The notes under the pieces: generated by a model
The model's input: the letters and a program-made list of their open reading frames with translations, nothing else
Told to the model about the DNA's origin: nothing
Database searches by the model: none
Shown: one piece after another, positions 1 through 11,100 of the stretch
How positions within the stretch are numbered: position 1 is the stretch's first letter
How the letters are laid out: each line of letters opens with the position of its first letter
Translations under genes and position numbers: made by a program
From: Megaleporinus macrocephalus
Taxonomy: Eukaryota; Chordata; Actinopteri; Characiformes; Anostomidae
Assembly: GCA_021613375.1 (NCBI GenBank)
Contig: CM038717.1
Location: 37,582,699 to 37,646,698 of the forward strand
Reading direction: 5' to 3'
DNA: 64,000 nt

Positions 1-395
1 CCACAAATGTTTCAAGATTTCCTCATAATTCAGTAGTTGAGGTATTCAGGGTGATTTGGTGTGAAATAGTTGATTGTAGAGACTCAGATTTCTTTACAGT
101 GGTGGTGATGGAACATCCAGCAGTGCATTCATAATCATTTCATGTCATAACTTCTTTGTGAGCTTTTAGAGGTGGACGTCTGGTTCCATTCACTGTGAAC
201 AGCTAAGAGTCTAAGTTTCTTTATTGTTGCCTTTGTTGTGATGTCAGTAATAAAACTTTCCTGGAAAATCATTATTTATCTTAACACCAAGCAGGACACC
301 TCTGTAAATGTGAAGCATATTAAGATTGTGGAAGATCTTTGAAAAGTAACCGAAAAACTAACTCTCTCTCTCTCTTTCTCATGTACTTCATTAAG
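1..395 (+). other. Intron preceding the first pseudoprotease exon
   Basis: No coding sequence is visible. The stretch ends in a CT-rich tract (about 361-380) and the acceptor AG at 394-395, so it is read as the 3' part of the intron before the exon at 396. Part of 155-215 resembles 29850-29900, suggesting a dispersed repeat. Confidence 0.5.
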
Positions 396-536
396 GAGGA
401 TACTGGTGGACCCATTCTGAGGAGAGAAGGTGCTGCTGATGTTATATATGGCGTGCAAGTCTCTCACCGCATGTTCATGGACCTCTGTGCTGAGCCTGTC
501 AGGCAGTGGATTAATGAGACCATTAACAAATTGTAA
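396..536 (+). CDS. Last exon of a trypsin-like pseudoprotease (upstream paralog, partial)
   Basis: This 141-nt exon follows a CT-rich tract and an AG acceptor, is read in phase 0, and ends in TAA at 534-536. It encodes 46 residues starting EDTGGPILRR and ending in the helix-like RQWINETINKL. It aligns with the C-terminal exon of trypsin-family S1 proteases, where GDSGGP carries the nucleophile Ser195. Here that position is Thr and the oxyanion-hole Gly193 is Glu, so normal serine protease activity is not expected. It is about 70-75% identical by eye to the final exon of the complete gene ending at 13146. The remaining exons must lie upstream of the window. The product is probably secreted, judging from the complete paralog. 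The family is clear, but whether this copy is expressed cannot be told from one exon. Confidence 0.75.
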   Translation, partial: EDTGGPILRREGAADVIYGVQVSHRMFMDLCAEPVRQWINETINKL

Positions 537-1473
537 ACCAACTGGATTCATCTCAGACAAACTCCCGAAGATAATTCCATTACTAACCGATGCCATTATC
601 ATGCTGTATTTCACTAAGGATTGTATGCTGCTTCTGCTAGTGCCTTAAACTAGTGGCTCCAAAAACCAGCTCTCAGGATCCCAAACCAGTCCACAATCTA
701 CCCTAATCTAATCACAACGGTACCAGGTATTCAGGTCCATATTCCACATTGGTGAAGAAGTTCCATTAGCTAAAACACAGCTTGGCCGTCATCTTGTAGA
801 AGCGACCCTGATTGGTCAGTGAGTTTTTGTCACCAATGGAAGTTGAAGATTTGCCAAAAATCCAATCAAATAATGACGTCCAAAAAAACATTAGGTGTGC
901 AAGATACCATCAGTTAGACATGTTAATGTTGTCTGAAAACGTCTTCAGTGCGTGTGGGTTACAGCCTTTAGAATTAAATAGGCTGTGTTTCATCATTTTG
1001 ATCATTTAAAGTCAGACTGTGAGCAAATCGGGTCCTTTGACTAGACCACACCGTTATTTGTAGGGGCGGATGGGACTTTCGCATGCGGAAGCAAGAGAGA
1101 TGCCGCCCACGCAGTCGATCTGTGAAGTCAACTCTTTGGAGCTCCTCTTAAATCCCAGCATCTCTGTCACTCAGGACAAAAGAGAGTAAGACAATTGGAA
1201 TCGCATTTTAAGCCACTTACAAATTTGTTTTTTAAGCCTGCTCTGCTCCTCATACAGAACTAAAATCATTTATATTATTTCAAATGTAAAATATCGAGCT
1301 TGTATGTGATGGAAACTGGACCATAACCAGTCGAGGATGAAGAAGACAGGAGGTCTAGCTTGCTAGCTTTTGATTATACGGAGAGATGTCAGCCTTGTGA
1401 TTGGTCAGGAAGTGCTCACAGGGGTGTTACTGAAGTTTAGGACCATCCAGTTACATGGAGGAGAGAGATATTA

Positions 1474-2858
1474 GGTGTGTCCGAAATCGCCTACTTGCAC
1501 ACTACTCAGTAGTGAAATCAGTAGGCGAGCGCGGCTAGTATGTCTGAAAGCTCTGTAGTGAAATCAGTAGGCGAGCGCGGCTAGTATGTCTGAAAACTCA
1601 GTAGTGAAATCAGTAGGCGAGCGCGGCTAGTATGTCTGAATACTCAGTAGTGAAATCAGTAGGCGAGCGCGGCTAGTATGTTTGAATACTCAGTAGTGAA
1701 ATCAGTAGGCGAGCGCAGCTAGTATGTCTGAATACTCAGTAGTGAAATCAGTAGGCGAGCGCGGCTAGTATGTCTAAATACTCAGTAATAAATCAGTAGG
1801 TGACCGTGGCTAGTATGTCTGAATACTCAGTAGTGAAATCAGTAGGCGAGCGCGGCTAGTATGTCTGAATACTCAGTAGTGAAATCAGTAGGCGAGCGTA
1901 GCTAGTATGTCTGAATACTCAGTAGTAAATCAGTAGGTGAGCGTAGCTAGTATGTCTGAATACTCAGTAGTAAATCAGTAGGCGAGCATGGCTAGTATGT
2001 CTGAATACTCAGCAGTGTAATCAGTAGGCGAGCGCGGCTAGTATGTCTGAATACTCAGTAGTGAAATCAGTAGCACATGCGGCTAGTATGCCTGAATACT
2101 CAGTAGTGAAATCAGTAGGCAAGCGCGGCTAGTGGGTCTGAATACTCAGTAGTAAATCAGTAGGTGAGCGTAGCTAGTATGTCTGAATACTCAGTAGTAA
2201 ATCAGTAGGCGAGCGTGGCTAGTATGTCTGAATACTCAGTAGTGAAATCAGTAGCACATGCGGCTAGTATGCCTGAATACTCAGTAGTGAAATCAGTAGG
2301 CGAGCGCGGCTAGTGGGTCTGAATACTCAGTAGGTATTCAGTAGAAGGTGAACGGTACCCGGATGACCCACTGAATCAGCAGCTATTTTTATGTAGGTGC
2401 ACACTGTGTATCCCATGATTCACCTGGAGTCGTGGATGAATTTAAAGTGGAGTAAATAAACGGTGTAAAGCTGAACGTCGGCTGTGTGTATGTAGCTACG
2501 GCTAGTGAACTGCTGCTACAGAAGCTAGCGCTACTGCTAAGATAAACAATGATTACATTCCTCCCGTTTCATCTTCTCTGATCTACAGCTCCACACCGTC
2601 TGATACATAATCACAGATCAGAGTCACTAAAAGATCTAAATCTGTCAGTAAACAAGCTTTTAAATGAATAGCAGGACTTAATGGTGGTGGTCTGACGTCT
2701 TGCATCACAGGACGCTGGCAATATGGCAGGCGTAGTACGTCTGAGCTTGTGTGGTACTAAAACTCTCCTACTGACATTACCTACAAGTCAGCCGCTCCAG
2801 CAGTACGTACTGACTCTAATCTAGTACCCACTGACTAGTAGGCGATTTCGGACGCACC
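1474..2858. mobile_element. Non-autonomous DNA transposon with TIRs starting GGTGYGTCCGAAATCGCC
   Basis: The ends are inverted copies: GGTGTGTCCGAAATCGCC from 1474, and its complement with one mismatch ending at 2858. Each is flanked by TA (1472-1473 and 2859-2860). No transposase is present. Most of the interior is a 46-bp minisatellite. Copy B of the segmental duplication (near 13580) lacks the whole insert, which gives an empty-site comparison. The superfamily is not assigned; a TA or slightly longer target duplication is possible. Confidence 0.75.
1504..2345. repeat. 46-bp minisatellite, about 18 copies
   Basis: The unit begins ACTCAGTAGTGAAATCAGTA and continues with GGCGAGCGCGGCTAGTATGT. 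Copies differ by point changes and 1-2-bp losses, such as 'gtaaatcag' for 'gtgaaatcag'. The array lies wholly inside the TIR element, and part of its unit (CAGTAGGCGA) resembles the element's terminal sequence, so it probably grew from the transposon end. Confidence 0.9.
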
Positions 2859-3243
2859 TACTGTAAAATTGAGGGCAGCCCAGGCCGCTGGCTGCTAGTA
2901 GGAAGCATAGGTGCTGGCAGCAACATTTAGAACTCCAACTCCCAGAAGCCCTAGCACCCTAGCAATTATTGCTGACCAATTACACCCGCTGGACTCTGCA
3001 TAAAAGCTCACTGAAGCAGTGGCCCAGGGTTGCACCTTTGTTGAGAGGGAACCCGTTTGGCGGTGGCACTAAGCTTGGTATTAGAACAATGAAAAGAAAA
3101 CAAAGACTGAGACTAACTAATTAAAAAAAAGAAACTTAAATAGAAAAACAAGCTTAAAGAATGCACATTATTAAAAGAGAGGAGTGAGCTGAACTTTAAG
3201 AAGTCTTCATTTAAAAACTAAGCTTCTACTTCATTTTTCCACA

Positions 3244-3304
3244 TCCTTAGTGACACAGCGGTAAAGCACCGCCTCATCACTCCTCAGGTTACAAGTTCAA
3301 ACCC
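3244..3304 (+). repeat. tRNA-derived SINE head
   Basis: The stretch contains an A-box-like TAGTGACACAGCGG and, about 35 nt further on, a B-box-like GGTTACAAGTTCAAACC. This is the layout of a pol III tRNA promoter. It is too short and unstructured to be a working tRNA gene. A second copy is at 13983-14040 in the duplicated block. Confidence 0.55.
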
Positions 3305-3974
3305 AGTGACACACACACACACACAGCATACTTTGGTTTTATTCTCACCAACACCCAACCAGTCTGCGCTTGGGTTCGCAGTACATACACAGTACATGTT
3401 CACTGTGTACCTGCAAAATAAGGTGCACAGAATGAAACAGATTTAGGATCTCTTGGTCATGAAGGAGTAAAGAGTGGGTGTTAAATTGTAATGTAAAATA
3501 TGAATTGTGACTGTTTTTGGTATTTAAAACAACAGAAATGTGATGAATAGACACCAGAGGTACAAAATAATAGAACAAATGCAGAATATAGGATACCGAC
3601 ACTGTTTACATACGTCAGGCTCTTGTTTATAAAATGTGCTAGCTGTGCTAGAGCGACCAGGTGGAATGTCTGGAGAGCCTTAAGGTTTTAATCCCAGCGC
3701 CCCTGGAGCAGCAGTATGATGTAGCCAGCATGATAGCTTTATTTCATAACTCTAACTGGAGCTGTGTACGTACACTTACTCGCTGCGTTAGGCGTTTTTT
3801 ATCTGAGCTATTTCTTTAAGAGGTACACTGTAACCGACAGCTACGCTAATGTATACCAATAAACAGAACATGCTTGGAAAGTTCAGTCAGTGTGTATGTG
3901 TGTGTGTAGTCTGTGGTTTCACTCCTGCTTTGATAAAACAACAAGATGTTGTTAAAGTCTAAATCTGCCAAATT

Positions 3975-4127
3975 CACTTTAAATTGCCCGTAAGTGTGAG
4001 TGTGTGTTGCCCATGCAATGGACTGGTGACCTGTCCATGGTGTACCCCACTGGGATGCTGGGATCGGCTCCAGCGCCCCCACGTGACCCTGACCGGGGGG
4101 ATAAAGTGGAAGATAATGGATGGATGG
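3975..4127 (+). repeat. Common fish interspersed repeat ending in GGATGGATGG
   Basis: The block reads '...gactggtgacctgtccatgg', then 'tgtaccccactgggatgctgg', then '...gataatggatggatgg'. I recognise this as a very widespread teleost repeat, probably the 3' end of a LINE or SINE. It is non-coding here. Confidence 0.65.
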
Positions 4128-4599
4128 TATTAATGGACAACAGTATTCTCAAATGCGTATTTAGACATCATGCCAGATGCTGAAGTCAGCGTTTCGAAGT
4201 ATCAACACAAAAACAATCAAATAAGTCAATGGCAGAACATTATTGTTTATTTTGGGAGGTATCTCAAAATGTGGCAGTGTGATATGATATACAACAAATT
4301 CACTTTACTTCTAAACACATATTTGGACATTAACCTTCCAATATAAGCACATTGTAAGCAGTATAATAGTGTCTAGAATTAAATCCACACCCAGCAAATA
4401 CATTTTAATCCTGGAATGTGTTTCGTGTTTCATGTCAGTGTTTTTCCTGTTCCTATCACACCTAATCAATCAGTTCATCAGCTCATTATATCAAACTTTA
4501 CATCAGGATCAAAAAGTGAGGGGGTCTACTGGACCAGGGGCAAGATTTAAAATAGAGGAAAAAACGCAAGAATGGAAAACATCTGATCTAATCCTGATC

Positions 4600-4985
4600 T
4601 CCTCATCCCTCCAGGACCTAAAGCAGGTCCTTCCATCCTGCTGCTGTTAGACTGTACAACCAGCACTGTTCCCAGCAGACCACATATACACAGCGGACTT
4701 TATACACAAACACTTGAACATTACACACTTACAGAAAATAGATTTTTTTTCAGTGTAATATAATGTGCAATATTTTTCATTCCCCTGTGCAATTAAGCCA
4801 CGGGCAAATATTTGTAAACACAATCTTAAGAGCTCTTGACTTTTTATTATTTATATTGTTGTATAGACTGTACTGTTTATTTATCTATTTTTTGTACTGA
4901 GTGCCTTGCTATCCCTTTGCTGCTGTAACATGGTGAATTTCCCTGCTGTGGGACTAATAAAGGATTATCTTATCTTATCTTAACA
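4600..4985 (+). mobile_element. LINE 3'-end fragment (L2/jockey-like tail)
   Basis: The stretch ends in 'gtgaatttccctgctgtggg', 'actaataaaggattatctta' and short TCTTA tandem copies. This is the typical tail of fish L2/Rex1-type LINEs, which end in short tandem repeats instead of poly(A). No reverse transcriptase is present, so it is a 5'-truncated copy. Confidence 0.65.
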
Positions 4986-5138
4986 TAACAGCTGAACAAA
5001 AAAACAAAAAACGTTCATAATCTGTGCTCTAAATTTCACGTGACTGAGGAGAGATTAGGCATGCTGGAAATGTATCCTGCGTCATGCAGTAACATTACTC
5101 AGACATTTTCTTCCTCAGCAGAACAGAGGAGGAGCAAA

Positions 5139-8100
5139 ATGGAGACGTTTGCTTTTCTGTATCTTCTGCTCCTGGCAGTAGGTAAGATTTTTGCCTAATG
5201 AATGTTTGGAACCTGCATAGAAAGCCACTTTACTAGAGTAATTCTAGCTATTCTTATTAATCTTAGTTTTAAAAACAGCCTTTTCTGTGACTCCCAGCAG
5301 AGAAAATGCCTGTAAATCCCATCATCTCTCCAGCTCCTTCACAGCTGTGCACTTACTGAAGTTGACATGAGTCTGATTCTTCCCAGCAAACACACAACTA
5401 CTTTCAAAAGATGGTGCTTTTTATGTTGTCTGAACAACGTTTCTACAACATTGTTACAACGTCACTACTAAACAATGTTATTTTACGGTATTATGACTAC
5501 TTATTGGCAACTTTTCATGGAGTCCCATGCAGATATACTGGAACGTATGAAGGATTCTAGGAGGACGTGACAATGTACTAACAATGTTGCCACTATGTTG
5601 TCATCACGTTATACAATAACATTGTCACAACTTTCTGAGGAATTACATTTTACTGTAAACCAATAGGTTGTCATAACATTGTCACAACGTCACTTCTAAA
5701 CAGTGTTGTTTTACTGTATTATAACTACTAATTGGCAACTTTTCATGGAGTTCCAGGCTAATATACTTGAACGTATGAAAGAATCTAGGAGGTCGTGACT
5801 GACAATGTTGCAACTATGTTGTCACTATGTTATAAAATCATGTTGGCAATATTACCTTATAAAAGTTGCTGGCGCTAAAAAAATAGGTTGTCAAAACATA
5901 CCTGTGTATGCTTAGTTATATTCAACCGGACACACAACAGACACAATTATTTCACAAATACTTTGACAGAGAATTAATTTCAGACAGGAGGGAATTATAA
6001 AAACGTGTTATCAGACCTACCAAAGTGTCTAGCCTTACTTGTGCGCACTTTTAAAGTCAGTTAGCGAAGCTAGCCTAGTTTCTTCAACCCCGGAGTAGCC
6101 TTCTCTCTGAAAAAAAAACAGTGCGTGGCAAAGTGAAGAAAGCAGAGGCAGTAAAGTTGCTCATTTTGGCAATTTATTGAACTTACTCACCAAGAACTCA
6201 TTCAACAAGATACAAACTCTTTTTAAACAGAACAACAGGCTTACCCATGCACCACCACAACAGTAACTAGCCTCCACCCGGGAGCATTCTCCAGTAAATA
6301 AACACATAAATACACAGGCAAAGTATTTCAGCATTTTCTAAGGCTTTATCTCCTGATTCTCACATCGTCTCAACAATCTGACAGTCAAACTATCCTTATA
6401 CTGACGATAGGCTATATATAACATATTATACACTTTGGAAATAGTTTTACACTTTACTACTTCAACACATATTAATGTCAAAATGTATTTATAATTAATA
6501 CAAAAACATTTAGTGAGGTGTGTGCAAACCTTTGACTGGTTGGAGATATTTGTTAGTCAGCAAAATGTCCTGCCATACCATATACATAAATATGTTTTTA
6601 TGTCTTAAAGTTATGTTACTCACTACGAACTACCAATTACAGGTCTACGGACCACTAGAGGGTGCTTCACGGCCCAGTGGTGTTCGCGGCCAACAGGTTG
6701 AGAAACCCTGAACCAAGTACTATGTTATGCTTAAATCTCCCTATCTAAAAAAACGGTATCAGCACTAAAACTAGGAAAATGAAGTCAGTCTGAGGTGTCA
6801 GGATGTTTTTGGAAGTTTCTATAAACTTACCTTCATAGTACCAGAACTGGGCCTTAAGCCTGGCTGTCCTAATGACTGTCCTATGTTACGCCTCATTTAA
6901 ATACCAGTTCGACTGAAACTGTCCATATAATAACTTGAGCATGAACTCTCGAGGCTAAACCACTGTGAACTGTCAAACAAGCCGATATGTAAAAAAGTGA
7001 GTTTTCGTAATATCACAAGAACAGTCAATTAAAACTGGGCCGTTTTGCACCTTAAGCCTTATTGAAGCTGGATTAGTCTTATCTGCGAAGGTGCTGTAAT
7101 TTTGTTGATTTAATGATTACATAAAACTGTTTCGAGATAAGTGAGAAAGTGATGTGGTTTCCATGATGTGAGCCCTTCAAATAAGCTGTTAAATAAATAC
7201 TGAAAAGAAAACAATAAAATGAGGGGTTCATTTGGGTTTGAGCCTTGTAGTGAGTGTGTTTGTATCATATCCTGGTTTACTGCTACATCCCTCAATGAAA
7301 TGATTCCCAGTGTTCTCACAATGAAAGAATAGTAGTGGTTAAAAAAGTGATGAAAGTCACTGGTTGTTGAATGTGTTTACTAGGTGACTCATTACGCCAG
7401 TGTGAACAGTCTGGCTGGATGTGCTACGGTCGGTATCATCCCTACCACGTGCGTTTGGTTCAACGGATGATGGAAGAGGAAGACATTTTTCAGTCACCAC
7501 CAATTGATATTGAACTTTTTAAGCCGTTCCAGGTCTGCAGCGGGACTCTAATACATGAGCAATGGGTTCTGACTGCCGGAAACTGCTATTATGAGACAAA
7601 CTGGTACAGTGGCCTGAAGTCGTGAGTAAAAGCTCCACCTGTTTACAGTTTTCAATTAGGTCTATAAGACATGCAGCCAAGATTACTAAGGTTTCAGTTT
7701 GGTTACACGGTATAGTACAAGCCAACTTGTCAACAAACGATTAATGTTTCCTGCCATCTACACTACCAGTCAAAGTCTGGAGACACATACTCTGGTTATT
7801 AAATATTACTATTAATATTACTATTAAAAAATTGGAGATTAAAACTATAGAACAAGAGGTATGGAATTATTCCTTGGGCAGAATAAAACATCTGGTTGTG
7901 TTTAAAGAATGTTTAGAGGGTCTTTTAGAAATGAGCTCATTTGCTCTGATGCAGGTTTACATACTTTGAACATTCTGACCAGCAGCTTCATGAGGAGCCA
8001 CGTGAGCTGCTTCTCTAACAGGACTGAAGAAGATAGTATACTTTTGAGTATAGTATATTTTTGTTCATGGGCTCCAACTTCACTATTTAAACTCGTATGG

Positions 8101-11100
8101 CAACACATTCAGATCAAAATGTCTATATAACATATATATTCATATCATAAACATATCTATTCAGTTAGGTGTGTCCAAACGTTAGACTGGTAGTGTAGTT
8201 TGACCAAAGACTTGGTTTGACTTTGCACTGGTTTAACTCTTAATCTGTCTATGTTCCTGTTTTCGTTCCCTTGTCTTCCCCATGTGCATTTGTTTATGTT
8301 TTGATCATGTGTTCCTTGTCTCCGCCCTTCACCTGTTCCGTGTTTGTGTCTAGGTGTTTCCAGGTGTTCCTCGTTTCATGTGGTTGTATTTTTACCTCCT
8401 ATTTTCCCCCCTTGCCTTGTCTTGGAATATTTTGCTTGTTCCTGGTAAGATTGGGTAGTGTTGTGGTCACTTTTGGTGTGTTGTTCCTGTTCACCCCAGG
8501 TTTCTGTTTTGTTCATATTTCAGGTTTTGTTCTTGAGCTTTGGATTTAGTTTAGTTTAGTTTTTATTAAAAGTTTTATTAAAGCTTGCGTTTGTGTTCAC
8601 TCGTGTGACAGTTTGAACCAACCTCACAAGGACAACGTGAGCTTTGGCTTGAATGTTTTGGCTGCTCCGGTGAGCGTAGCCACAGGCCCTACTCGCTCCT
8701 GTGACTGTTCCCCGAGACGCTCCTGGCCCTGTTCCTCACCCCGCTCCTGTTCTGTTTGCCTGTCTTGTATTCTGTCCCTTGTCTTATCTCCTGTTTCGTC
8801 ATCTGTCCAGTACTTCGTCCCACCCCCTATACATTGTCAGATAACTTTGTCACAGCTTCCTGGGGAATTGCATTTCAAGCTCAGAACAATGTTGCTGGCA
8901 CTAAAACAATTGGTTGTCACAACGTAACTGTTTTTGCAGGGTTCAAGCAGAGAGCGAAAAAGTCCTGGACACACAGGAAAGTGATTGAACGTGTTTCAGA
9001 GCTACAGTATGAAAATTACAAAGTCATTGAAGAGTTGATTGACGAATATTGCTGAATGCAAGTTAATGCTACAGCACGTTGAGTTGATATCATTAGTTTA
9101 GAAGTAAGAAAACAAAACAGGTGGCCTGTTAGGTAATGTAGGTTAAAAGCTCCAACACTTATAACATTCTGCTTATTCCCTTAGTGCTGGAAACGTTCTC
9201 CAACGTCTTGATACAATTTTCCCATTCCATTTTAAATGACGCTGTGGTTACGTTCTGTTGCCTGAGGTGTAATAATAACAGCAGCACTGTTTAAGGTGGA
9301 ATGGGAATTCAATCAAGAAGCTGTAACAGTCAGCTCACTATTCCCGGATATATCCCACTGTATCATATCTCCCTGCGCTGCTTTCATACTAGTTGGATTT
9401 GTCAGGAAAACAGGGAATTTGGAAACCTGGAGTGATAGAGCAATGAAACAAAAGAGTGTTTTGGGCCACATTGTTGAGGTCACTAAATAGTTTCACAAAC
9501 TCTTCATGAGGATTTTTCCTCTGTAAACCTGGACTTGTCCACCTCTGTTTGAAATACTTTAAATTAAACAGTTATTGGTGTTTATGATATGTTTTATATA
9601 GTTTGTTATGCAGTTAAACAGAATGAATGTTTGCATTTGTGTGTTTTGTGCATCTCTCTCCAGATTCCCTTTAAAAGTGAAATTCAGCTCCCGTTCTGGT
9701 GAATATCAAATAATTCCTCACGAAAACATAAGGATGTTCATCAACGACTCGATTGCTGATGGTAACATCATGCTGGTTAAACTCCCTAAACCTGTGAGAG
9801 ACATCGTCATGGCCCAGCTTCCAACATTGCCGTGCACTCGTCCAAAAATTGGAGAGAGGCTCCAAGGGGTCCATTGCCATCATATACCATACGATTCAGA
9901 TAAATGTGAGAAACTGAGTCTGTTGAGTTCAACAAATCTGACAATTATCATCTCCATAACGGTGTAAGAAATAATGTAAGAACATGCAAAAGGATATCAC
10001 ACCTGTGATACCAACCAACTTATCTATTAACAGACATCTGATGTTATGAGATTCTGTAGTTAGGATGGAAGCTAAATGTCTATATTGGGAGCTCCAGGTC
10101 TAGGCAGGATTTCTCTATGTGGAAAATGTATAGGATTTCTGAAAATCACCACCATCATGTTCTGTGGTAACCAAATAGTTTCAGAACCTGATATGTTTTG
10201 TCCTTGTTTTCCACTTAGTGTAGCTGAAGTATGGGGTCCTGAAGGAGCTACCACTCCTGTACATTGATGTTGTGTTTCCCTATCAAACTTTTATTTACAC
10301 AGTTATATATCAATCCAAGTGAAATATGCTCTACCACATAAGTACCATATTGGACAGTGCTTAGTGGCATGGGAGGTGCTTTGGTGATGTCAATCTTGTC
10401 ATGTCATATCAGTGCGCAGCAATATTTGCTCGCATGTAAAAATATAAATATCCTTTATTCATAGATAAAATATGCTTAGGGCAAAATTTGTGAGGTTTGA
10501 TACGTCCTTGTTCAATGCAGGGTGTAGTAATGGTAGTTTTTAGGTTCATAACAAAAGTACCAAACCATACCAAGAGCTACCAAACCCTATCAAACATTAC
10601 AGAACCACACTTAAAACTGCCATGCCATACCAAAACCTACCAAACCACAACTGTCACACCATACCAAAAATTAACTAATCATAATGAGAACTACCAAACC
10701 AGAAATACCAACCCATACAAAAAATCCACTACACAATACCCAGCACTATCAAACCACACCAATAAATACCAAATCACACCAAAAAACAGTCAAACCTTAC
10801 TAGGAACTACCAAACCATTCAATAACTATTAACCCACACCAAAAACTGCCACACTATACCAAGAACCACCACACCAATAAATACCAAATCACACCAAAAA
10901 AACAGTCAAACCTTACCAGACCTACCAAACCATTTAATAAACTTCTAACCCACACCAGAAATTGCCAAGCCATCCCAGGAACTACCAAACCACCACAATT
11001 ACTATTAACCCACACCAAAAACTGCCACACTATACCAAGAACCAGCACACCAAAAACTACCAAATCATACTAAGAACTGTCAAACTAATTAACAACTATC

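Larger units (their letters stand above)
339..3310 (+). repeat. Segmental duplication, copy A
   Basis: The last protease exon, its 3' flank, the 'ggcagcccagg...ctggctgc' block and the SINE-like head near 3245 recur in the same order at 12945-14050. Copy A additionally contains about 600 bp (720-1320) only partly shared with copy B, plus the inserted TIR element at 1474-2858. This is direct evidence of tandem duplication of a gene-sized unit of about 11-12.6 kb. Confidence 0.8.
3310..5138. other. Intergenic region with dispersed repeats
   Basis: No gene is seen. A CA microsatellite at 3309-3326 is followed by unannotated sequence. A fish interspersed repeat is at 3975-4127 and a LINE 3' end at about 4600-4985. 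The final 100 bp before the start codon at 5139 should contain the pseudoprotease promoter and 5' UTR, but I see no clear TATA box. Confidence 0.6.

Noticed and set aside
3244..3304. Functional tRNA gene
   Set aside because: A- and B-box-like motifs are present, but the acceptor stem and cloverleaf cannot be formed; the second copy has drifted further. SINE head is more likely.
8271..9055. Plus-strand ORFs of 92, 104 and 99 aa in intron 2
   Set aside because: They overlap dispersed repeats (LTR-like block and the 8825-8937 fragment) and have no domain or splice logic.
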